A DNA stretch of 64,000 bases from an uncultured Pseudomonadota bacterium (GTDB lineage Bacteria; Myxococcota_A; UBA796; SXON01). The notes beneath the pieces were generated by a model, which was given only the letters and a program-made list of their open reading frames with translations, was not told the DNA's origin and searched no databases. Location: NCBI GenBank assembly GCA_903885375.1, contig CAISIK010000022.1, positions 1 through 64,000 of the forward strand, given 5' to 3'. The translations under genes and the position numbers were made by a program. Positions 59,277 through 64,000 of the stretch are shown here, in pieces; the stretch's first letter is position 1, and every line of letters starts with the position of its first letter.

Positions 59277-60959
59277 GTGGCAGGATCAGTGATCACATTT
59301 CGCCAAGGCGATGTCGTCGCGAAAAAGTACGAGGTGGAGTCCCTCCTCGGCGATGGGCCTGCGGGTTCCAGTTACGCCGCCCGCAGCCTGGGTTCGGGCA
59401 AGCGGGTTTGTGTCAAGGTGCTCGCGGGGCCTTCCGTGGGCCTCGCCATCGGCGGCGCCGTCCTCGAGCGCACCCGGGCGGGCCGTAGCGAGGCGCTCGT
59501 GCCCGCCATCGAGATCGGCGAGCACGGCGGCGCCCTGTTCGTGGTCACCGAGTTCTTCGAAGCGGAGTCCCTCCGCCGCCTGATGGACCGCTACGCGGGC
59601 GAGCGCAAGCCGTTCACCCTCCAGGAAGCCTGCCAGATCGTGGTCCGCGTGCTCGATGCGGTGGAGGCGGCCCACGCGGCCGGCCTCGTGCATCGGCACA
59701 TCAAGCCCGCGAACGTGCTGGTGAACAGCCGCTCCGTCGGCCCCGGCGAAGGCAAGACCGTTCGCACCATCAAGCTCAACGGCCTCGGCCTCTCCGAGAT
59801 GATCCAGCCCGGCACGCTCGCCGAGAACCTCGCCGACCGTCCCGACGTTCGCTACCTCGCCCCCGAGCTCGCCTCGCCCTCCTCGGGCGGCACGGTGCAG
59901 ACCGACGTGTACTCCGTCGGCGTGCTCTTCTACGAGCTGCTCACCGGCGTCACCCCGACCGGCACCTACCTCTCCCCCACCCAGGTCCGCGACGACGTGC
60001 CGAAGCACGTCGATGACATCGTGGACATCGCCATGAGCGCCAACGCGGAGGATCGTTACCCCTCTGCGCGCGACATGATCAACGACATCCAGCGCAGCTT
60101 CACCGACGATGACAAGCCCGCGGCCCGCACCAGCATGCGCAGCATCGGCATGGTCGTGGGCGGCAGCGTGGCCCTGCTCCTCGCGGTGGGCGGCTTCTTC
60201 GCCATGAACGACCCCGGCAAGAAGGCCTCGGGCGAGGATGCGTCGTTGCGCGCGAAGATCATCAAGGAAAACCCGATCGATGCGGCGCTGATGGAGTCCA
60301 AGGTCGCGGGTCATCCCAACATGGCCTACATCCCCAAGGGCACCATGATCGCGGGCCGCATGCACAGCGAGAGCGACAAGGTGGCCCGCGCCACCGAGCC
60401 CCTCGCGCTCGTGGCCCCGGTGGATGCCTTCTACGTCGACCTCTTCGAGTACCCCAACGAGCTCGGCGCCGCCCCGCTCGTGAACGTGACGCGGCCCGAC
60501 GCCATGACCCTGTGCGCGGCGCAGGGCAAGCGGCTCTGCTCGGGCCTCGAGTGGGAGCGTGCGTGCAAGGGCCCGGAGATGAACGAGTACGGCTACGTGG
60601 GCGCCTACACCGTGGATCGCTGCGGCGCCGACCCGGGTGGCGACCAGGATCGGGATGACCACCTCGATCGGCTCTCGGGCACCTTGGAGGGCTGCAAGTC
60701 CGGCTGGGGCGTGTACGACCTCTCCGGCGGCGCCATCGAATGGGTGGGCGGCAAGGGCTCCGACCCCCGATTCGGCCTCCTTCGGGGCGGCAAGCTCGGC
60801 CAGCCCGAGCAGGGCTCACGCTGCGCGTTCAGTACCGAGGTGAACGCCTCGAGCTCCAACCGTGCCACCGGCTTCCGTTGCTGCATGGATGACAACGGCC
60901 AGCTGCCGATCGATCCCAGCGCGCCGCCGCCCGAACCGGCCCCCGTCGCCACGCCCTGA
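59277..60959 (+). CDS. Pseudokinase fused to a formylglycine-generating-enzyme-like domain
   Basis: A 560-residue membrane protein. Residues 13-275 have a Hanks-type kinase fold with the ATP lysine (RVCVKVL, Lys47), but the catalytic HRD reads HRH (139-141) and DFG reads GLG (169-171), so both catalytic Asp residues are lost. One helix spans the membrane (about 290-310). Residues about 335-545 resemble the sulfatase-modifying FGE fold (RLCSGLEWERACKGPE; SGWGVYDLSGGAIEWVGG; a TGFRCC end), the layout seen in Myxococcota PilZ-like sensor kinases. It likely senses and signals rather than phosphorylates. GGAGAG precedes the GTG. Confidence 0.85.
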   Translation: MAGSVITFRQGDVVAKKYEVESLLGDGPAGSSYAARSLGSGKRVCVKVLAGPSVGLAIGGAVLERTRAGRSEALVPAIEIGEHGGALFVVTEFFEAESLRRLMDRYAGERKPFTLQEACQIVVRVLDAVEAAHAAGLVHRHIKPANVLVNSRSVGPGEGKTVRTIKLNGLGLSEMIQPGTLAENLADRPDVRYLAPELASPSSGGTVQTDVYSVGVLFYELLTGVTPTGTYLSPTQVRDDVPKHVDDIVDIAMSANAEDRYPSARDMINDIQRSFTDDDKPAARTSMRSIGMVVGGSVALLLAVGGFFAMNDPGKKASGEDASLRAKIIKENPIDAALMESKVAGHPNMAYIPKGTMIAGRMHSESDKVARATEPLALVAPVDAFYVDLFEYPNELGAAPLVNVTRPDAMTLCAAQGKRLCSGLEWERACKGPEMNEYGYVGAYTVDRCGADPGGDQDRDDHLDRLSGTLEGCKSGWGVYDLSGGAIEWVGGKGSDPRFGLLRGGKLGQPEQGSRCAFSTEVNASSSNRATGFRCCMDDNGQLPIDPSAPPPEPAPVATP

Positions 60960-60962
60960 GGC

Positions 60963-61754
60963 TCAGGGCGCGCGTCGCTCCGGCGGCCGCTGCTGGTACA
61001 GCTCGGCGGCCTCGCGCAGCTCCTGCCGCACGAGGCCGTACACGCCCGGGTCGTAGGTGAGCGCGGTGTGGCCCACGCCCTGGACCACGCGGTTCTTCAT
61101 CGACGTTTCCCCCGGCTTGGGCGCCAGCACGCTCGCCCACCAGGGGCACACCACGTCGTGACGGCTGTGCACGCTCACCAGCGGCACGTCGGTGGGGAAG
61201 ACATCGGCCTTGAGCTTCCGCACGAACCCGCTGTTGGGGAGGAGGTCCCAGGGGCTGCGCGAGAGCGCGCCCATGCCCATCAGCGCCACACCGAGGGCGG
61301 CGGTGGGGGTGCCGTGGTGCGGCGTGCCCAGCGTGATGACGGACTTCACGCGCCGCGCGCCCCCGAGGTGCTGCACGTACTCGCGCGCGATGAGCCCCCC
61401 CTTGCTGTGGCCCACGATGTGGAAGCTCCGGAGCCCGGTGCGCATGCACAGCCGCTCGAGCTTGTCCGCCACGCGCTCCGCGAGGTCCTGCGGGCGGTGG
61501 GTGTTCAGCCCGAGCAGGCCGCCGAGGTCGAAGGAGAAGACGCCGAACCCATCGAAGCGGAGCCGATCCTCCATGACCTCCCACACGTTGCGGGTCTGGA
61601 AGAAGCCGTGGAGCAGGAGCACGGTCTCATCGAAGTTCGCGAAGTCATCGCGGCGCACGATGCGGTTCTGCGCGCCGTACACGCCGCGCAGGCTGCCGAG
61701 CTGATCCCGCAGGGCGCGCCAGGTGCGGAGGGGCGAGGTCGGCTTGTTGACCAC
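60963..61754 (-). CDS. Alpha/beta-hydrolase lipase-like protein
   Basis: A 263-residue alpha/beta hydrolase with the nucleophile elbow GHSKGG (Ser near residue 117), the oxyanion block LLLHGFFQT and the acid/His region SVHSRHDVVCP and QGVGHTAL (His near residue 229). Homologues act as triacylglycerol lipases or esterases. No signal peptide is present. TAGGGA lies six bases before the GTG, giving a leaderless promoter, and it is divergent from the lipoprotein at 61818. Its stop lies three bases from that of the pseudokinase gene. Confidence 0.85.
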   Translation of the reverse strand: MVNKPTSPLRTWRALRDQLGSLRGVYGAQNRIVRRDDFANFDETVLLLHGFFQTRNVWEVMEDRLRFDGFGVFSFDLGGLLGLNTHRPQDLAERVADKLERLCMRTGLRSFHIVGHSKGGLIAREYVQHLGGARRVKSVITLGTPHHGTPTAALGVALMGMGALSRSPWDLLPNSGFVRKLKADVFPTDVPLVSVHSRHDVVCPWWASVLAPKPGETSMKNRVVQGVGHTALTYDPGVYGLVRQELREAAELYQQRPPERRAP

Positions 61755-61760
61755 GGCTCG

Positions 61761-61766
61761 TCCCTA
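61761..61766 (-). promoter_or_regulatory. -10-like TA-box, probable leaderless promoter
   Basis: TAGGGA on the minus strand ends six bases before the GTG at 61754, matching the recurring spacing. Confidence 0.4.
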
Positions 61767-61817
61767 TCCCGCCAGCGCGCCCGCGGCGTGGTACGTTGGG
61801 CCGAACGAGGCCCAAAG

Positions 61818-62339
61818 ATGCGCTACCTTCCCCTCCTCTGCCTCCCGCTCCTCGCCTGTGATGGCTCCAAGGCGGAAGACTCCGGCAACGGCACGCTGAA
61901 CCCGAGCGACTCCGCCGAGTCCTGCTCCGGCACCGCCCCGGTGGTGGAAGACCTGTCCGTGGAGGAGGGCGATGTCATCAAGGGCACCGACGGCGAGGCC
62001 GACCAGCCCAGCGTGCTCATCACGGTGGAGTTCTCCGACGAGGATGGCGATGCGCACGTCGTCGCGGTCGACTTCTGGTTCGACGACGCAGTGGATGACA
62101 CCGTGGATACCAGCGGCGCGCCCGACCGCTCCCTGCCGGCCGGCGCCATGCTCGACGCGGCCGATCGCCCCATCGAGGAGTGCGCCGGCGATGGCGGCAT
62201 CCTCGGCATCAGCCTCGGCGTGACCGGCAGCGACCTCGACTACGACACCCCCTACGACTTCGCCGCCGTGGTCATCGACAACGCCGGCCTGCGCTCCGAG
62301 CCCGCTTTCGCAAGCGGCACCACGCCCTCGGAGCTCTGA
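61818..62339 (+). CDS. Small acidic lipoprotein, unknown function
   Basis: A 173-residue lipoprotein with lipobox LPLLAC (Cys 12) and an Asp/Ser linker, then a beta-rich acidic domain containing SVLITVEFSDEDGDAHVVAVD, which resembles a cadherin-like or Ig-like fold in pattern. No family recognised. It precedes purM by 40 bases but may be a separate gene. Confidence 0.6.
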   Translation: MRYLPLLCLPLLACDGSKAEDSGNGTLNPSDSAESCSGTAPVVEDLSVEEGDVIKGTDGEADQPSVLITVEFSDEDGDAHVVAVDFWFDDAVDDTVDTSGAPDRSLPAGAMLDAADRPIEECAGDGGILGISLGVTGSDLDYDTPYDFAAVVIDNAGLRSEPAFASGTTPSEL

Positions 62340-62356
62340 GCCTCTCCCTCGCGCGC

Positions 62357-62376
62357 CCGCGGCGGGTTAGCCGCGG
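62357..62376. promoter_or_regulatory. Hairpin abutting the purM start
   Basis: CCGCGGC (62357-62363) pairs with GCCGCGG (62370-62376) around GGGTTA, three bases before the ATG at 62380. It encloses the TA-box TAGCCG (62368-62373), so it could be the terminator of the lipoprotein, a translation control, or coincidence. Confidence 0.35.
62368..62373 (+). promoter_or_regulatory. -10-like TA-box of purM, probable leaderless promoter
   Basis: TAGCCG ends six bases before the ATG at 62380 with no Shine-Dalgarno sequence. It lies inside a 7-bp hairpin. Confidence 0.4.
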
Positions 62377-62379
62377 CGC

Positions 62380-63387
62380 ATGAGCCGAGACGCCTACCGC
62401 GACGCTGGGGTTGACATCGAAGCGGGCGATGAGGTCGTCGACCGCATCGGCAAGCACGTCCGTTCCACCTACCGCGATGGCGTAGTGGGCGACATCGGCG
62501 GCTTCGGCGGGTTCTTCCGGGTGCCGGAGCACTACAAGGAGCCCCTGCTCGTGGCCGGCACCGACGGCGTGGGCACCAAGCTCCTGCTCGCCCAGCAGCT
62601 CCAGCGGCCCGAGACCATCGGCATCGATCTGGTGGCCATGTGCGTGAACGACGTGGCCGTGTGCGGCGCCGAGCCCCTCTTCTTCCTCGACTACTTCGCC
62701 ACCGGCAAGCTCGACCCGGCCGAGGCCGAGGCCGTGGTGGCCGGCATCTGCGAGGGCTGCCGCCAGGCCGGCTGCGCGCTCATCGGCGGCGAAACTGCCG
62801 AGATGCCCGGCATGTACGCCCCCCGCCACTACGACCTCGCGGGCTTCTGCGTGGGCGTGGTGGAGCGCAGCCGGGTGATGAACGGCAAGGACATCGAGGT
62901 GGGCGACCGCCTCGTGGGCCTCCCCAGCAGCGGCGTGCACAGCAACGGCTACTCGCTCGTCCGCCACCTGCTCGGCAGCCACGACATGAGCGTGGACAAC
63001 GAAGGCCTCGGCGCCCCGCTCGGCGAGGTGCTCCTCCGCCCCACGCGCATCTACGTGAAGGAGCTCCTCGCCCTGCGCGAGCAGTTCCCGCTGCGCGGCG
63101 CCGTGCACATCACGGGCGGCGGCTTCACCGGCAACGTGCCGCGTGTCCTCCCCCGGGGCCTCGGCGCCGTGATGCACAAGGGCTCCTGGCCCGAGCTCCC
63201 CATCTTCGCGCTCCTGCGCCGCGCCGGAAACCTCTCCGACGAGGAGATGTACCGCACCTTCAACTGCGGCCTCGGCATGGTGCTCGTGGTGCCCGCCGCC
63301 CACGCCGAGGCCCTCGCGGCCGCGGCCGGTGGCTGGGTGGTGGGCGAGGTGGTGGCCGACCCCGAAGGCAACTGCGTGGTGCGCTGA
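62380..63387 (+). CDS. purM: Phosphoribosylformylglycinamidine cyclo-ligase
   Basis: A 335-residue PurM that closes the imidazole ring in purine synthesis, converting formylglycinamidine ribonucleotide and ATP to aminoimidazole ribonucleotide. The fold blocks are complete: [74 protein letters not shown] and [13 protein letters not shown]. The start is at ATG 62380. purN begins two bases after its stop. Confidence 0.95.
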   Translation: MSRDAYRDAGVDIEAGDEVVDRIGKHVRSTYRDGVVGDIGGFGGFFRVPEHYKEPLLVAGTDGVGTKLLLAQQLQRPETIGIDLVAMCVNDVAVCGAEPLFFLDYFATGKLDPAEAEAVVAGICEGCRQAGCALIGGETAEMPGMYAPRHYDLAGFCVGVVERSRVMNGKDIEVGDRLVGLPSSGVHSNGYSLVRHLLGSHDMSVDNEGLGAPLGEVLLRPTRIYVKELLALREQFPLRGAVHITGGGFTGNVPRVLPRGLGAVMHKGSWPELPIFALLRRAGNLSDEEMYRTFNCGLGMVLVVPAAHAEALAAAAGGWVVGEVVADPEGNCVVR

Positions 63388-63389
63388 GC

Positions 63390-64000
63390 ATGTCCCGCAC
63401 CGCGCGGGTGGGCGTGCTCGTTTCCGGCCGCGGCTCCAACCTGCAGGCGCTGCTCGATGCGGCCGCCGACCCCTGGTACCCCGCCGACATCGCCGTGGTC
63501 GTGAGCAACGTGCCCGGCGCCTACGCCCTCGAACGCGCCGCCGCGGCCGGCGTGGCCGCCCACACGGTCGACCACCGGGGCAAACCCCGCGCCGACTTCG
63601 AACGCGAGCTCATCGCCACCCTCGGCGAGGTCGACTTCGTGTGCCTCGCCGGCTTCATGCGCGTGCTCACGCCCACCTTCCTCGATGCCTTCCCCGAGCG
63701 GGTGCTCAACATCCACCCCGCGCTCCTCCCCGCCTTCCCGGGCACCCACGGCGCCGCGCAGGCCCTCGCCGCCGGCGTGACCCAGGCCGGCGCCACCTGC
63801 CACCTCGTCGATGCCGGCGTGGACACCGGCCCCATCCTCGCGCAGGGCTCCGTGCCCGTGCTCGCGGGCGATACGGAAGCCGCCCTCGCCGCGCGCATCC
63901 TCGCCGTGGAGCACCGCCTCTACCCGCTCTGCCTGCGGTGGATGGCGGAGGGCCGCGTGGTCGTCACGAACCGCCGCGCCAGCGTGCAGCTCCAAACAGG
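63390..64000 (+). CDS. purN: Phosphoribosylglycinamide formyltransferase, partial
   Basis: The 203 residues visible match PurN, which transfers formyl from 10-formyltetrahydrofolate to glycinamide ribonucleotide. The N-terminal GVLVSGRGSNLQALLDAA is the phosphate-binding block, NIHPALLPAFPG holds the catalytic Asn and His, and DAGVDTGPILAQ holds the catalytic Asp. The gene runs off the window end with no stop, so the last residues are missing. It is two bases after purM, as in many bacteria. Confidence 0.92.
   Translation, partial: MSRTARVGVLVSGRGSNLQALLDAAADPWYPADIAVVVSNVPGAYALERAAAAGVAAHTVDHRGKPRADFERELIATLGEVDFVCLAGFMRVLTPTFLDAFPERVLNIHPALLPAFPGTHGAAQALAAGVTQAGATCHLVDAGVDTGPILAQGSVPVLAGDTEAALAARILAVEHRLYPLCLRWMAEGRVVVTNRRASVQLQT

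Noticed and set aside
1..64000. CRISPR array, rRNA, tRNA, insertion sequence or prophage
   Set aside because: No regularly spaced repeats, no RNA gene folds, no transposase, integrase or phage structural genes were found.

Overview
The window is about 70% G+C with almost no intergenic space and contains about 64 protein genes, no rRNA, no tRNA and no CRISPR array that I could find. Several traits suggest a member of the Myxococcota (former Deltaproteobacteria), probably an uncultured lineage: an exported lipoprotein with three MopE-type Asp-rich repeats followed by FG-GAP repeats, a protein with a MYXO-CTERM-like tail, many lipoproteins with short signal peptides and Asp-Thr-Gly or Asp-Ser-Gly linkers after the lipobox, an eCIS-type DUF4157 protein, and an archaeal/eukaryotic-type ProRS. 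This placement is inference from gene content.

Layout. 1-4.4 kb: exported proteins, a tetrahaem cytochrome c and a cyclophilin. 4.4-10 kb: a low-molecular-weight phosphatase, an APC permease with a UspA-like tail, a TerB-like protein coupled to a receiver domain, and an AmpG-like MFS carrier. 10-13.6 kb: an eCIS cargo-like protein with a papain-like C-terminus, translationally coupled to a small lipoprotein, then START-domain and Cys-rich proteins. 13.6-20.3 kb: a PilZ protein, MscS channel, patatin phospholipase, M20 peptidase and spermidine-synthase-like enzyme. 20.3-25.1 kb: a YjjJ/HipA-like kinase, then a segment holding a degenerate metzincin and the MopE/FG-GAP lipoprotein, bounded by two copies of a 65-bp repeat. 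25.1-31.5 kb: a minus-strand operon of overlapping genes (small exported protein, IPT lipoprotein, TonB-dependent receptor, spherulin-4-like lipoprotein, nadC, MBL hydrolase). 31.7-35.6 kb: two unknown membrane proteins, a chromate transporter and a His-tailed EamA carrier. 35.7-39.3 kb: uxs-alr-mlaE-mlaF. 39.3-48.1 kb: yhbY, adenylate cyclase, argS, a frameshifted lipoprotein, FmdB-type zinc ribbon, flavin reductase, cobalamin adenosyltransferase, ferredoxin and LOG protein. 48.3-52.1 kb: an operon of lipoprotein, ECF sigma factor, zinc-finger anti-sigma factor and caspase-like protease fused to an outer-membrane domain. 52.1-64 kb: transketolase, a polytopic membrane protein, proS, a UbiB kinase, a pseudokinase-FGE fusion, a lipase, a lipoprotein, purM and the start of purN.

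Three genome-scale patterns stand out. First, many first-of-operon genes have no Shine-Dalgarno sequence but carry a TA-box such as TAGCCT 5-9 bases before the start codon, which suggests leaderless transcripts. Second, several gene 3' ends carry a hairpin with a perfect 9-bp stem of variable sequence and a 32-35 base loop. Third, operon genes are commonly fused by ATGA, GTGA or one-base overlaps.

The most novel-looking systems are the eCIS-type cargo with its coupled lipoprotein (10.1-11.9 kb), the sigma/anti-sigma/caspase operon (48.3-52.1 kb), the TonB-receptor operon (26.8-31.5 kb) and the pseudokinase-FGE protein (59.3-61.0 kb).
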